Shown here: one piece after another, positions 52,136-62,015 of the stretch
Numbering within the stretch: the stretch's first letter is position 1
How the letters are laid out: every line of letters starts with the position of its first letter
Assembly: GCF_010681825.2 (NCBI RefSeq)
Contig: NZ_CP066776.1
Location: 558,001-622,000 of the forward strand
Direction: 5' to 3'
Length of the DNA: 64,000 nucleotides
Source: Sulfuriroseicoccus oceanibius
GTDB taxonomy: Bacteria > Verrucomicrobiota > Verrucomicrobiia > Verrucomicrobiales > SLCJ01
Made by a program: the position numbers and the translations under genes
Notes under the pieces: generated by a model
The model's input: the letters and a program-made list of their open reading frames with translations, nothing else
Told to the model about the DNA's origin: nothing
Database searches by the model: none

Positions 52136-53443
52136 ATGATTCCACGTTATCTCCAACTGCTTTTCCTCGCACTGCTGTGGCTTGCGCTCGACATCAGCCA
52201 CGCCCAGCGGTCGCCGCGCGATTTGCCGGATGAGCAGTCGCGCCACCTGGCGGCGTTGGGCCATCCCCCGGATTGGAAGGAGATGGAGGCCTACCACGGG
52301 ACCATTACGGCCGACCGCTTTCGCCAGCAGTTGGAGGACATCTACGTTGAAAAGGGGAAATCGTGGGAGCCGTGGATCGTGATAGGTGAAGAGAATGGTC
52401 AACCGGTTGCCAGGATCCGCACTTCAGCGGGCGATCCCGAGGCACCGGAGAAGGTCTTGCGCCTGGCTCGGACCGGCATGGTGAATCCACCGCCGCGCTA
52501 CTGGACGCCCGCCGCGCTGCAACCCCGCACCCGTTATCCAAACCGTCCGCTAACCGGTGTGCATATTGCTCTGGATCCCGGGCACATCGGTGGTGCCTAT
52601 GCCCGGTTGGAGGGGCGCTGGTTTGTGATTGGCAGCGCTCCGCCGGTGATGGAAGGGGAAATGGCGCTGAGGGTTGCTTATGTGTTACGCGATCGTCTCG
52701 AGGCGCTGGGAGCCGAAGTCACATTGGTGCGTGCGCGCAATGTGCCGGTCACCCGTGTGAGGCCGGTGCATCTGCGCGAGCTCGCGAAGCAAAACTTCAT
52801 CAACCAAGGGGTGCGTAATCCCCCCCGCAGCAAAGTCAGTGCGTTGGCCAACCATTGGTTCTGCGTGAGTGCCGAGATTCGTGCCCGCGCTGAGTTGGTC
52901 AACCGCATCATCAAGCCGGACTTGGTGGTTTGTTTGCACTTCAATGCGGAGGCGTGGGGGAACCCAGCCCGGCCGTCGCTCCACGATGGTAACCACTTGC
53001 ATATCCTCACTACCGGCTGTCTGTCACCGGAGGAATTGGCAATGGACGACCAGCGGCTGGAGATGCTCCATAAGTTGATCCAAGGAAGTGCTGACGAAGA
53101 AATTGCGCTGTCCTCGGCGGTGGCCAGACGTTTTGTCGCGGCCAACCCAATGCGTGCCTTCGAGTACAACAAAGGCAACGCGCGGCGAGTGAATAGTAAC
53201 CCTTACGTGTGGGCCCGCAACCTTCTCGCCAGCCGGCTTTATCAATGCCCGGTCGTCTACATGGAGCCCTATGTGATGAACACGCGGGAAACCTTCAAAC
53301 GCGTGCAAGCCGGTGCCTACTCCGGAAAACGAAAAATCCACGGCAAACTGCGCCCCAACATATTTGTCGAGTACGCGGATGCCGTGGCCAATGGGATCGC
53401 AGATCACTACCGCGTTGAGCGGGGGAGCCTGCGCCGGCGGTAA
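52136..53443 (+). CDS. N-acetylmuramoyl-L-alanine amidase, secreted
   Basis: A 435-residue zinc amidase that cleaves the peptide from the glycan strand of murein. A signal peptide (MIPRYLQLLFLALLWLALDI) is followed by a 100-residue region of unknown role and an Amidase_3 domain: first Zn His in HIALDPGHIGG, Glu in VMEGEMAL, second His in VVCLHFNAEAWG and catalytic Glu in VVYMEPYVMN. ATG at 52136 is chosen for the signal peptide. Inserted loops make it longer than AmiC. Its stop lies 3 bp from the convergent yqaE-like gene. Confidence 0.82.
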   Translation: MIPRYLQLLFLALLWLALDISHAQRSPRDLPDEQSRHLAALGHPPDWKEMEAYHGTITADRFRQQLEDIYVEKGKSWEPWIVIGEENGQPVARIRTSAGDPEAPEKVLRLARTGMVNPPPRYWTPAALQPRTRYPNRPLTGVHIALDPGHIGGAYARLEGRWFVIGSAPPVMEGEMALRVAYVLRDRLEALGAEVTLVRARNVPVTRVRPVHLRELAKQNFINQGVRNPPRSKVSALANHWFCVSAEIRARAELVNRIIKPDLVVCLHFNAEAWGNPARPSLHDGNHLHILTTGCLSPEELAMDDQRLEMLHKLIQGSADEEIALSSAVARRFVAANPMRAFEYNKGNARRVNSNPYVWARNLLASRLYQCPVVYMEPYVMNTRETFKRVQAGAYSGKRKIHGKLRPNIFVEYADAVANGIADHYRVERGSLRRR

Positions 53444-53446
53444 TCT

Positions 53447-53614
53447 CTACGCCTGCTTGTCTTTGACGATCAGCCACAGCGCGTGGACCACACCAGGGAG
53501 GGCGCCGCAAATAGTTCCCAGGATATTGAGCCAGAAGTGCTTCGAAAGGCCAACCTGGAGAAACGCGGCGACGGGTGGAAGAAATAGTGCGAGAATGATT
53601 TTAACGATTTGCAT
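53447..53614 (-). CDS. YqaE/Pmp3 family small membrane protein
   Basis: A 55-residue protein beginning MQIVKIILALFLPPVAAFLQ, then VGLSKHFWLNILGTICGALP and GVVHALWLIVKDKQA. The PPVAAFLQVG and NILGT segments with two helices are diagnostic of the YqaE/Pmp3 family, linked to membrane potential under stress in yeast. The gene is easily missed owing to its size. It is convergent with the amidase gene. Confidence 0.85.
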   Translation of the reverse strand: MQIVKIILALFLPPVAAFLQVGLSKHFWLNILGTICGALPGVVHALWLIVKDKQA

Positions 53615-53721
53615 AACTTGTTTGTTCTTCTGAACGCTGGGACTCTTTCAAGAGATCCAGCGCCCGGCAATTGCAAACAAGCCTGCGTTTTCCCCCGCCG
53701 CAGCGAGTGAGCGCTACTAGA

Positions 53722-55044
53722 TTACGCTTTTGTGAGCTGCCCGTCCTTCGGTTCGATGCCGGACTTCGCCAACGCATTACGGGTGTCGACGATGATATCC
53801 GCCCAGTCGACCAACTGTTGGAGGTCGAAGGCTTTGTGGTGGGTTGAGATCAGAACCGCGTCGTAGCCGCGGATGGCTTGTTCGTTCCACTCGATCGATT
53901 GGGTGCCGGTCCATTCCGCGTGCTCGCGGGTCGGGGTGATGACAGGCAGGTGGGGGTCGTAGTAATCGACTTCCGCACCTTGCTCTTTCAGCAGGTCCAT
54001 CAGCTCGAAGGCTGGCGACTCGCGCATGTCGTCGACGTCCTCTTTGTATGCCAAGCCCATGAGTAAGATCTTGCTACCGTTGACTGCTTTCTTGCGGCGG
54101 TTGAGGGCATCGGATGTGGCGCGGACAACGTACTGCGGCATGCTGCGGTTGATCTGGCCAGCGAGCTCGATGAAACGTGTGTGTACTCCGTACTCGCGCG
54201 CCTTCCACGTGAGGTAGAATGGATCGATTGGAATGCAGTGCCCGCCGAGGCCTGGTCCTGGATAGAATGCTTTGAAGCCGAACGGCTTGGTTGCAGCGGC
54301 GTTGATCACTTCCCAGATGTCGATGCCCATTTTGTCGGCAGCGATCTTGAGTTCATTGACGAGACCGATGTTTACCGCGCGGTAGATATTTTCCAGAAGT
54401 TTGGTGAACTCGGCGACCTGAGTTGAGCTGACTGGGACCACTGAGGCGATGGCCGCCTCGTAGAGGGCTTTGCCGACTTCCGCGCAGGCTGGAGTGGTTC
54501 CACCGACGACTTTTGGAATGTTCTTACTGGAGAATTCCGGGTTGCCCGGATCTTCGCGTTCCGGCGAGTAGACGAGAAAGACATCAGTTCCAACCGTGAG
54601 GCCCTGGGCTTCGATGCGCGGTTTGAGTTCTTCTTCTGTGGTACCCGGGTAGGTTGTGGACTCGAGCGATACCACCTGGCCGGAGCGGAGGTATGGGGCT
54701 ACGGCGTCCATTGTGTTGGTGACGTAGCTGAGGTCAGGCTCCAAGTGTTCGTCCAATGGAGTAGGCACGCACATGATAATGGCGTCCACTTCAGCGATGC
54801 GCGAAAAGTCGGTGGTGGCGTCGATCAATCCGTTCGAAACCCCGGTGCCAAGTGGAGCTGAGTCGATATGATCGATATAGCTCTCGCCGGCTTTGATGGA
54901 ATCCACCTTGGATTGGTCGATATCAAAACCAACGGAATGGTAGCCTTTGGCGGAGAATGCCAACATCAAAGGCAGTCCGACATAGCCGAGGCCGACGATG
55001 CCGATGACGGCGTCCTTGGATTGGATTTTTTCGAGTAGTTGCAT
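53722..55044 (-). CDS. Nucleotide-sugar dehydrogenase (UDP-sugar 6-dehydrogenase, WbpA-like)
   Basis: A 440-residue enzyme that oxidises C6 of a UDP-sugar to an acid. The Rossmann motif VGLGYVGLP (about 18-26), [27 protein letters not shown] and [16 protein letters not shown] with the catalytic Cys are typical of UDP-GlcNAc or UDP-ManNAc dehydrogenases rather than UDP-glucose ones. ATG at 55044 ([10 protein letters not shown]) is preferred; the longer frame would add eight residues. Last gene of the minus-strand glycan locus, 120 bp after the Stf0 gene. Confidence 0.9.
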   Translation of the reverse strand: MQLLEKIQSKDAVIGIVGLGYVGLPLMLAFSAKGYHSVGFDIDQSKVDSIKAGESYIDHIDSAPLGTGVSNGLIDATTDFSRIAEVDAIIMCVPTPLDEHLEPDLSYVTNTMDAVAPYLRSGQVVSLESTTYPGTTEEELKPRIEAQGLTVGTDVFLVYSPEREDPGNPEFSSKNIPKVVGGTTPACAEVGKALYEAAIASVVPVSSTQVAEFTKLLENIYRAVNIGLVNELKIAADKMGIDIWEVINAAATKPFGFKAFYPGPGLGGHCIPIDPFYLTWKAREYGVHTRFIELAGQINRSMPQYVVRATSDALNRRKKAVNGSKILLMGLAYKEDVDDMRESPAFELMDLLKEQGAEVDYYDPHLPVITPTREHAEWTGTQSIEWNEQAIRGYDAVLISTHHKAFDLQQLVDWADIIVDTRNALAKSGIEPKDGQLTKA

Positions 55045-55164
55045 GGCCAGAAATGAATAGGAGAGCATTGGGCTCCCAAGAGTGTGCTGTGCTTGCTTCG
55101 CCTGTCAGGCATTCCGTGTCAATGCCGCCGTGGCATGGATTTCAGGATGTGGCGGATTCGTGCG

Positions 55165-56148
55165 CTATTTGGTTGGATTTGCCGGGCCGGTTTGGCGCAG
55201 GGATTTGGGCAGGAACCAACGGCGGATCGGATGGCGGAGTGCTTTTTCCACGCTGCGTTCGATCTTGTCCAGCTGTTTGCGCGCGGGCTTGAGCTCGGCG
55301 TTGAGTCGTTTGGCTTCCGCGAGTTGTTGCTTCACTGCCGCGAGTTTGCCTTGCTTGGCTTCGAGTTCCGTTTCCAAGGCACGCATGACATCTCCGTTGC
55401 CACTGCGGGTGATCAGTTGGTCTTCCTCGTACTCATCGAGGAAACGGTTGACCCAGCTGTCGTTCAACTCGTTGCCCTGTTTTTTGGTGGCGTGTTCATT
55501 GGTGAGGGACGAGGCATCAACATCAATGCCGGCGAACTTGGCGATACGGCCGACCACATCGACGAGGTCATTTTTCACTTCGTCGAAGCTCACTTCGATG
55601 TAGGGCAGGGCGGCAGCTTCCAACGTGTAGCGCCACGAGGCATTGTCCAAAACCAGCTCACGCAAGCAGTGGTTGATCTGGTCGAAGTCGTAGGTCGGGT
55701 TGGAGTTCCTGGCTTCCATTCCCGAGATCCAGACGCCGGTCTGACGGGCCACCGCGAGGGAGACCGCCTGACGTACGAGGTCTTTACGGGTGAGGATCAC
55801 GTAGTGAGCGTTGGGGAGAAGCCGCTCGATCCTGCGGATACCACCGTGATGCCGCACGTGGGAATAGTGAAGTTTGATCCCGAAGACCCCATTCGGTGCC
55901 GTGCGACGATTCTGGATCTCGTGCAGGGTGTCCTCCACACCGGAAGTATCAAACCTGCGCTCCCACTCGGTGAAGTTGGTCGGGTTGGCATACTCAAGTG
56001 GGTAGCCGAAGGCACCGGTGCGGTGCAATGCATGGCCTAGCATGTGGCTGCCGCTTCGTCCGGTCGATGCGATGACCAAGGTTTTGGTTGGCGGCGCGTT
56101 GCCTGGCGTATCGTGGTTGGACGAGAACTGATCGGTGTAGAGAGCCAT
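55165..56148 (-). CDS. Stf0-type sulfotransferase with C-terminal coiled coil and basic tail
   Basis: A 327-residue protein. Residues about 22-250 resemble Stf0, the trehalose 2-sulfotransferase fold: the PAPS loop reads ASTGRSGSHML (28-38), followed by GYPLEYANPTNF, and IKLHYSHVRHHGG and LTRKDLVRQAVSLAVARQTG are conserved. A heptad-rich helix (about 252-305) leads to LRHPIRRWFLPKSLR (306-320 or so), nearly the same tail as in the next gene. It should transfer sulfate from PAPS (see cysC/cysD/cysN) to a sugar; the acceptor is unknown. Confidence 0.8.
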   Translation of the reverse strand: MALYTDQFSSNHDTPGNAPPTKTLVIASTGRSGSHMLGHALHRTGAFGYPLEYANPTNFTEWERRFDTSGVEDTLHEIQNRRTAPNGVFGIKLHYSHVRHHGGIRRIERLLPNAHYVILTRKDLVRQAVSLAVARQTGVWISGMEARNSNPTYDFDQINHCLRELVLDNASWRYTLEAAALPYIEVSFDEVKNDLVDVVGRIAKFAGIDVDASSLTNEHATKKQGNELNDSWVNRFLDEYEEDQLITRSGNGDVMRALETELEAKQGKLAAVKQQLAEAKRLNAELKPARKQLDKIERSVEKALRHPIRRWFLPKSLRQTGPANPTK

Positions 56149-56186
56149 GAAGGGAGGATGAAAGACCGGTAGGTCAGAGTGGAATA

Positions 56187-57299
56187 TTAACGGGATGCCC
56201 TTTTCAACGACTTGGGGAGAAAGAGCGAGCGGAGCGGGTGACGCTGCACCTTTTCGAGATCGGCGTTCAACTGCCGGAGCTTTTTGGCGCTGGCCTTGGT
56301 GTCGTCCAATTTCGCCTTGAGCGACTGAACCTTTGCTGATTGTTCGGAGGCTTTTGTTTTGAGTGAGGTGAGCTTTTCGGTGCTCGAGGCGAGCTTCTTT
56401 TCGAGTGTCGAAACGTAGCCGGTCGGTCCGTAAGCTTCTGCCACGAAGCGCTCAAGACGCTCCAAGTCCTGACGCACGAGTTGCTCGGGGGACGGCTGGC
56501 TGAGGGATGGCCAGAGGTCGGAAGGGAAGGCGTCGATCAATGCCTGGGCATCCCATTGCGGAGTCATCAACGCGCATCGTTCCAGCACATCCTCCAGAGC
56601 GGGATAGTGCTCTGCGGATGAGAGGTCAAGGGCTTGCCAATTCTCAAGTCCCGCTCCCGAAGCGTAGTCACGGTATTTGAAGTCGCCACCGATGATGCGA
56701 TCCGAGAGCACCAACTGACAGCGCGGGACTCCGTAAACATCAGCCGCAATCAATCCATGCAAACTGGTCGAGACAATGGCTTCACACGCCGCGACCTGAT
56801 CGGCGAAGTCTGTGATCCCCGATGCGACATTCAACACGGTGACATCAGGGAGGCTCGCCAATTGCTGCACTACCGGATGATCCCGGTCTACGAAATGTGG
56901 AATGACTCCAAGACGGTAGTGTTTCGGGACGTTGGGTTGGTAGAACCGAGACATCAGCAAGGCAGGATCGCCGAACGCGGTGGGCGGTGTGATGCCCCGT
57001 TTTTCCAACTCTGCAGCAGTGAGCTTGCCGCGCACTGCCCTGAACGACGCCTTGGTGCTGCCCAGTTGATCAGGGCTGATCATTCCGCTGCCCCAAACCA
57101 CACTGTGGTCATCCGCCGATTGTAACACACTGCCGATAGCCATCAGGTTTTGTGGCCCATTTGCAGCAGATGAGAGATCGGCGCCAAGTGCCACCTCGTG
57201 AATCGTGCCGCCCATGCGGGAAACGATCCAGCCACTCAATCGGTCACCCCAATTTGGAACTCGGATGAACGTGCGTAAGGGAATGCTCATAGTGGTCAT
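56187..57299 (-). CDS. Polysaccharide pyruvyl transferase family protein with C-terminal coiled coil and basic tail
   Basis: A 370-residue protein of the PS_pyruv_trans family, which puts pyruvate ketals on sugars. Features: NWGDRLSGWIVSRMGG near the N-terminus, GDPALLMSRF, LGVIPHFVDRDHP and the ISTSLHGLIAADVYGVP signature (VSTSLHGLIAADVYGVP here). Residues about 285-350 form a coiled coil, ending VQRHPLRSLFLPKSLKRASR, close to the tail of the Stf0 protein. Gene order: 9 bp after the GT2 gene, 38 bp before Stf0. Confidence 0.83.
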   Translation of the reverse strand: MTTMSIPLRTFIRVPNWGDRLSGWIVSRMGGTIHEVALGADLSSAANGPQNLMAIGSVLQSADDHSVVWGSGMISPDQLGSTKASFRAVRGKLTAAELEKRGITPPTAFGDPALLMSRFYQPNVPKHYRLGVIPHFVDRDHPVVQQLASLPDVTVLNVASGITDFADQVAACEAIVSTSLHGLIAADVYGVPRCQLVLSDRIIGGDFKYRDYASGAGLENWQALDLSSAEHYPALEDVLERCALMTPQWDAQALIDAFPSDLWPSLSQPSPEQLVRQDLERLERFVAEAYGPTGYVSTLEKKLASSTEKLTSLKTKASEQSAKVQSLKAKLDDTKASAKKLRQLNADLEKVQRHPLRSLFLPKSLKRASR

Positions 57300-57308
57300 G
57301 GTTGGCGG

Positions 57309-59372
57309 TTATTTTCCGAACAGTCGGGAGAGCCAGTTGGGGCGTTCGCGTGGTGTCGATTCCGTGGCAGCCTTTGGCTCGTCTTGAGTAGACGGCTTTG
57401 AGAGCTTTTTGCTCTTTTTGCGCTCAGGGATGATGGGGACCCATGCTGACGGTAGGCTGTTGTAGACTTCGGGATGAGTGGATTTCAACCATCCGATGTA
57501 GGGCACCAACAAGGATGGGGTCTCCTGCTCTAGCAACTGAATAACCCTGGTCAGGTAGTGAGAGTCTCCTTGAGTCAAAGCTATGTGAGTGGCGCGGCAA
57601 AGCCAGGTCAGGTCCACGGCGGCTCTGAAGCGCTCCGGATAGTCCATCAACGGCGTCCGCCACGTGTTGGTCAGCATTGCCAATTCATCTTCGATCGCAG
57701 ACAAAGCAATTTTCGCTGCGGGGGGAGTTGGTGCGGGCAGCGATGGGTCGAGAATGCCGCATGCTCTATATTTGTGGAAGAAGTCGATTAGAAACTTTTC
57801 GATTCCGAATTCTACGAATGTGTTGTCGATCCCACCCATCGCAAGAAAGGCATCGCGTGTTACCATTAATGTCTTGGCACACGAGATTCCGCATGGGCTT
57901 TGGAGAAAGATCTCCCGGGACAAGTTTCCGAGCGGAGCCTGTTTTTGCTTCTTGTATTCCGGGGGCATCGCGTAGACGGCGCTGCATCCGTTTTTGTGAG
58001 CGGCTGATACCATCTCCTCGAATTGGAGTTCTGGCAGCGGATCCCCACAATGCACGATGCGGATCCAGTCGCCCATGGCGCCCTGAGCGGTTTGATTGAT
58101 GAGTGTTGGTAGCTCTTCCGGGCTGGCTGTGGTCACCATCTTGGTTGGCAAACCCTTTGGTAGTGGCCTCGTGGCGAGCGAGGAATCTGCGCCAACGATC
58201 GTCACATCGACCGGGCGTCGTGATTGATCTGCGATCTGGTGCAGAGTGTGCGCGAGATCGTCTGTGGTGTGTGACTTCGGGTTACACAATACGATCACGC
58301 TGACCTGATTCAATGAGGTGAGATCAGCGTTCTCTGGTTCGTTGCTGTTCGGGGCTATTGCTAATCCGTGTAGCCCCCCCGGATGACCGCTCTCTCTCAG
58401 CAGCGGGTCCACTAGCATTTCCCGTTCGTTTGGTTTCGCCCACTTTGCCAGGCAGTCTCCTAGTAACTGGAAGGCGGTCTTTTGATCATCCTTGTCGGCG
58501 ATCTTGTCGATCATGGACAGGATCAATCGCACTTTGGAATAGATCAGTTTGAGAACATCCGCGGGAAGTGACGACTTATCGTAGCATTCTAGAAACAACT
58601 GGATCAGCCGAATCCGATCCTTTGCGGTCTTTAGCGTGAAAGTTTGCATCACGCTGAGGTTGGCGGGGTCGTCCCTTTCGGTGCGCCAATATACGATATG
58701 GTCGATGATGCGGATGTCTCTGGCGCGATCGACGACCGCCATGGCAAACGCTGCGTCCTCACCGGTAATCGGAGGGAACAGCAACTGGTTCGCTTTTAAA
58801 AAGGCCAATGAGTAGATCTTGGCGACGGGGATGGGGTGGGTCAGTGCGAGTTCGGGCTTTCGCCGCACATTGCGTCCGCAGTTCTCCCCGGCGTACCAAT
58901 GGTCCAAATAACCGAAAGGATCCTCGCTGCCGTCGTCGCGTTTCCACATTGGCCGGCCGAGCACCAGGTCGGCCTTGGTGTTGATTATCTCGCGCAGCAA
59001 TGCTTCGCATGCGTCTGGCGGCATGCGATCGTCGGAATCGAGGAAGATGACATAAGGTGCAGAGGTCAATGACATGCCGAGGTTTCTGGCGACCCCTTGT
59101 CCTTCGTTTTCCTTTTCCTTGTAGATGATATTGGAGTGGCGTCTTGCGAACTCATCTGCAATCGCGCCGCTGCCGTCGGTTGATCCGTCGTTAATGACAA
59201 TGAGCTGAATGCGATCGGCAATCGTTTGGGAAAGGATAGAGTCCAAACAATTTTCCAGATAGCGCTCCACGTTGTACACCGGAATAATCACGGCGATGTC
59301 GTACGTGGTGTCTGTTGGAGTGGCGCCTTCGCGGACCATCCAATCATCGCGCAATTTGGAAAAGAGATTCAT
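57309..59372 (-). CDS. Glycosyltransferase family 2, two-domain
   Basis: A 687-residue protein. The N-terminal GT2 domain (about 25-280) is complete: VIIPVYNVERYLENCLDSIL, VINDGSTDGSG, FLDSDDRMPPDACEAL. A second GT-A-like region (about 353-560: VSVIVLCNPK, VTIVGADSS, WIRIVHCGDPLPEL) lacks a clear DxD and may be inactive or structural. The C-terminus (about 640-687) is basic and Pro-rich and ends NWLSRLFGK, a short amphipathic tail. It has no membrane helix. Confidence 0.85.
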   Translation of the reverse strand: MNLFSKLRDDWMVREGATPTDTTYDIAVIIPVYNVERYLENCLDSILSQTIADRIQLIVINDGSTDGSGAIADEFARRHSNIIYKEKENEGQGVARNLGMSLTSAPYVIFLDSDDRMPPDACEALLREIINTKADLVLGRPMWKRDDGSEDPFGYLDHWYAGENCGRNVRRKPELALTHPIPVAKIYSLAFLKANQLLFPPITGEDAAFAMAVVDRARDIRIIDHIVYWRTERDDPANLSVMQTFTLKTAKDRIRLIQLFLECYDKSSLPADVLKLIYSKVRLILSMIDKIADKDDQKTAFQLLGDCLAKWAKPNEREMLVDPLLRESGHPGGLHGLAIAPNSNEPENADLTSLNQVSVIVLCNPKSHTTDDLAHTLHQIADQSRRPVDVTIVGADSSLATRPLPKGLPTKMVTTASPEELPTLINQTAQGAMGDWIRIVHCGDPLPELQFEEMVSAAHKNGCSAVYAMPPEYKKQKQAPLGNLSREIFLQSPCGISCAKTLMVTRDAFLAMGGIDNTFVEFGIEKFLIDFFHKYRACGILDPSLPAPTPPAAKIALSAIEDELAMLTNTWRTPLMDYPERFRAAVDLTWLCRATHIALTQGDSHYLTRVIQLLEQETPSLLVPYIGWLKSTHPEVYNSLPSAWVPIIPERKKSKKLSKPSTQDEPKAATESTPRERPNWLSRLFGK

Positions 59373-59411
59373 TCAGGAAGGAAATGGAAAGGTTTGCGGA
59401 TTTGGCAGGTG

Positions 59412-60161
59412 CTAGAGGTTTATCGCCGGGGAGACACCTAGTTTGGCGCATGCCAACTGGTAGAGGTGAATGTCCAGGTCGCAGTGACGGCGCAGCGCCT
59501 CGAGATCCTCGTGGGTGAGTTCCAGGTTTGATGGAGCTTTGAACGGAGGAGGTGAGCCTTCGTTGAGGCGCCATCCCTTGAGTTCCGATTGGAATATAGA
59601 CTCCATGGCCTGTAGCGACGCGGCTTCTTGGTCTTCAAGCCCGACCCAGCGGACTGACTGAGAGAACCATGAGTCAATCGCCGTGCTTGAGTCCAAGTTG
59701 AGGAAGTGGGCTTGGCGGTTGTGGAGAGGGGACGATATCTGGTGGTTCAGGAACTCGCCCAGAGTCATATCGCATGCGATCTCGCGTTCGCTGGATACGG
59801 GATGATTCTTTTGAAAATTGCGGAACGAGCTGACCATTCGCCACGCTGGGTTTCCTAACCACAGCCAATAGCGTACATCGCGAGCGGTATCTGCGGTTTC
59901 CCAGCGGCGGGCTGAGGGCCCGTAGATGAAGCGGATAGCAGGCGCGTTGTCCAGAAAGTGGGACTGGTTGCGCTGGACTGCGCCCTTTTGTTTGGTGATT
60001 TGGCAGCAATACAGGTCGGCAGGCGGGTGGATACGCTCGAACCATTTCAGTGCCTTTGGCATCTTCAGGCCTGGAGGGATGAGGCCGATGTCGAGAGGCT
60101 CGCCTGCGGCAGACGGGCGGAATTGGGGGTGCTGATCGCTGAGAAAAGTCGGGCGGTTCAT
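59412..60161 (-). CDS. Sulfotransferase-like protein
   Basis: A 249-residue protein. WLWLGNPAWRMVSSFRNFQKN (about 98-118, in two pieces) resembles the 3'-phosphate motif (RxPxxRxxSxxxxF) of sulfotransfer_2-type enzymes, and LEALRRHCDLDIHLYQLACAKL resembles their C-terminus. The usual N-terminal PAPS-binding loop (PKTGGTS-like) is not apparent, the start being diverged. Start ATG 60161; a TTG at 60182, overlapping the preceding stop, is possible. Sulfotransferase assignment is tentative. Confidence 0.5.
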   Translation of the reverse strand: MNRPTFLSDQHPQFRPSAAGEPLDIGLIPPGLKMPKALKWFERIHPPADLYCCQITKQKGAVQRNQSHFLDNAPAIRFIYGPSARRWETADTARDVRYWLWLGNPAWRMVSSFRNFQKNHPVSSEREIACDMTLGEFLNHQISSPLHNRQAHFLNLDSSTAIDSWFSQSVRWVGLEDQEAASLQAMESIFQSELKGWRLNEGSPPPFKAPSNLELTHEDLEALRRHCDLDIHLYQLACAKLGVSPAINL

Positions 60162-60178
60162 GGGGAGATCGAGTGGGC

Positions 60179-61837
60179 TCAACGACGCAACAAGCGGGCG
60201 ATCAAGCTCGGCTTGGGGGCTGGGGCGGCTGACGCTTTTTCAGTGCGTGGCGTCGGCTTTTCACTGGATGGCGGTTTTGGGAATGAGGAAACGATAGAGT
60301 CGATGGTGCGTCGCGCCTGGTCCTCGCTCCAGTTGGCAAGAGGGGTGCCGGAAAAGGCTTGGTACGCCGAGGAATCTGCAGCTGGTAGATTCAGGGCTGC
60401 GCGTGTGTGGTCAAGCCATGTGCCCCGCAGATCTGGAAAGGCATAGGCGACAGGGCTTGGAGATTGTTGGCCGCTGACCTTCGCGTCGGCGAGGAGCAAG
60501 AGCGACAACAAGATGGGATCCGGGCGTGCGGCTCCTTTGTGGAGCGCTTGCTGGACGAAGCGGTTGGCCTCGATATAGGCAGCCTCTCCCGTGGACTTCG
60601 GATCGAGCAAATCCAGCAATGTGTGGGCCATGAGTAGGTCGGGAGTGCCCTTGTAATAAACACATGCCTGATCGAACTGCTTGCGGGCCTCGGGTAAATC
60701 GAAGGCGTCTGGAGTCAGCGCGTGGAAACAGCGGTTCACGCAGCGGGAGAATGGTGAGTTTGCCGAGTAGTGCGGCAGCTCCTCCGCACCTGCCTGGACG
60801 TAGGTCGGGGCGGAGAGGATCGATGGCTGGTGAAGGCGCATCTGGATACGTTCGTCGGCAGTGAGCGATTGCCATGTCCGCAGCCAATCTGCGATGTGGG
60901 CGCGTGCCTCGATGCTGTGCTGTTGTTGTACCAGCTCTTGCCCAGCGCGGGTGATGCGGTCAATGCGGTCTGGATCGGCAAACAAAGCGGTGAGCTTCTC
61001 TACTGCGTTGGATGCATCCGCCATGACGCAGTTTTCCATGTCGACGAAGCCCATTTGTTCGATCACGGGGATGCGCTCGGCGATCATGCAGCACCCGGAT
61101 GCGGGGATCTCCAAGGCTTTCTTGGTGATCACGTGGAAAGACGCGCCGCAGTTCAGAGCGAACTGCGAGCGGTTTAGCAATTTGGCGTACTCGGCTCCGA
61201 CGTATTTGTGGAAGCTTTGGGCTTTCGGGCGCGGGGCGGAAAATGAGGGGAAATGGCGGCGGATCACCGGTGCGATCGCGCGGCGCCATGGGTAGCGGTT
61301 GGAATGGCCGTCGTCGTCGAAACCATCTCCCAGGATGGCGATTGGGATGGATTTCTCCAAGCCGTAGTCTTTGAACACACCCTTCGATGCGAACGGAGGA
61401 ACAATAGCGGTCTTCGCGCCCCACTTGCCGAGCATCTCGCGCTTGTTGGTGAGCTTGGCGAAGATGATGTCTGGCTGCAGAAGTTCCAGCGTGTGGATGA
61501 AATCGGTACGGGCTGGTTCGTGGCCATCGGCAAGCGTGACGACAGCGATCGGGATGCCGGCGGCGGTGGCGGTGGCGCGTAGCACTTCCGGGTTGCAGCG
61601 GATTCTGATCCCGTTGTTGAAATCGACTGCTAGAATAATTTCGGGTGCGTGGGTCTCCACTGTCTCGCGGACCTCCTCGTCACCTACCGGTGAGACAGTG
61701 TGCAGGTCGAAAAAGTGGTCCAGCCATCCGAGGAATGGGCGCACCGCCGACTCCATGTAGTATTCCTGGATTTCATCAAAACCGGAGAGGAATAGAAGCC
61801 CGTGGGGACGCTGGGCGGGAGGGGTACTGGATGACAT
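60179..61837 (-). CDS. GT1-like (CgeB-type) glycosyltransferase with basic C-terminal tail
   Basis: A 552-residue GT-B-like protein. The C-terminal nucleotide-sugar half (about 200-310) follows the Glyco_trans_1_2 pattern: NRSQFALNCGASFHVITKKALEIPASGCCMIAER (read as two stretches), MGFVDMENCVMAD, then DRIDRITRAGQELV. The remaining part (about 370-500) is helical. The protein ends SLIARLLRR after an Ala/Pro/Lys linker, again an amphipathic basic tail. ATG at 61837 (MSSSTPPAQR) is chosen. First gene of the leftward glycan operon, 178 bp from the divergent GT4 gene. Confidence 0.75.
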   Translation of the reverse strand: MSSSTPPAQRPHGLLFLSGFDEIQEYYMESAVRPFLGWLDHFFDLHTVSPVGDEEVRETVETHAPEIILAVDFNNGIRIRCNPEVLRATATAAGIPIAVVTLADGHEPARTDFIHTLELLQPDIIFAKLTNKREMLGKWGAKTAIVPPFASKGVFKDYGLEKSIPIAILGDGFDDDGHSNRYPWRRAIAPVIRRHFPSFSAPRPKAQSFHKYVGAEYAKLLNRSQFALNCGASFHVITKKALEIPASGCCMIAERIPVIEQMGFVDMENCVMADASNAVEKLTALFADPDRIDRITRAGQELVQQQHSIEARAHIADWLRTWQSLTADERIQMRLHQPSILSAPTYVQAGAEELPHYSANSPFSRCVNRCFHALTPDAFDLPEARKQFDQACVYYKGTPDLLMAHTLLDLLDPKSTGEAAYIEANRFVQQALHKGAARPDPILLSLLLLADAKVSGQQSPSPVAYAFPDLRGTWLDHTRAALNLPAADSSAYQAFSGTPLANWSEDQARRTIDSIVSSFPKPPSSEKPTPRTEKASAAPAPKPSLIARLLRR

Positions 61838-62015
61838 AGTGGATAGCGGGGAATGCGCGAATATGCGTAGCGGAGATCGCATGAGCAATCAACCCTAGGG
61901 TCGGCCCTGTGATGAACGGATAAGGTCACGGGGCTTGTCCAGGGCCAAGATCCGGCAGATACGGCAATCGGATGCTGGACAAGCTGCGGCCGATCGCGAA
62001 CCGTGGAGCACGATC

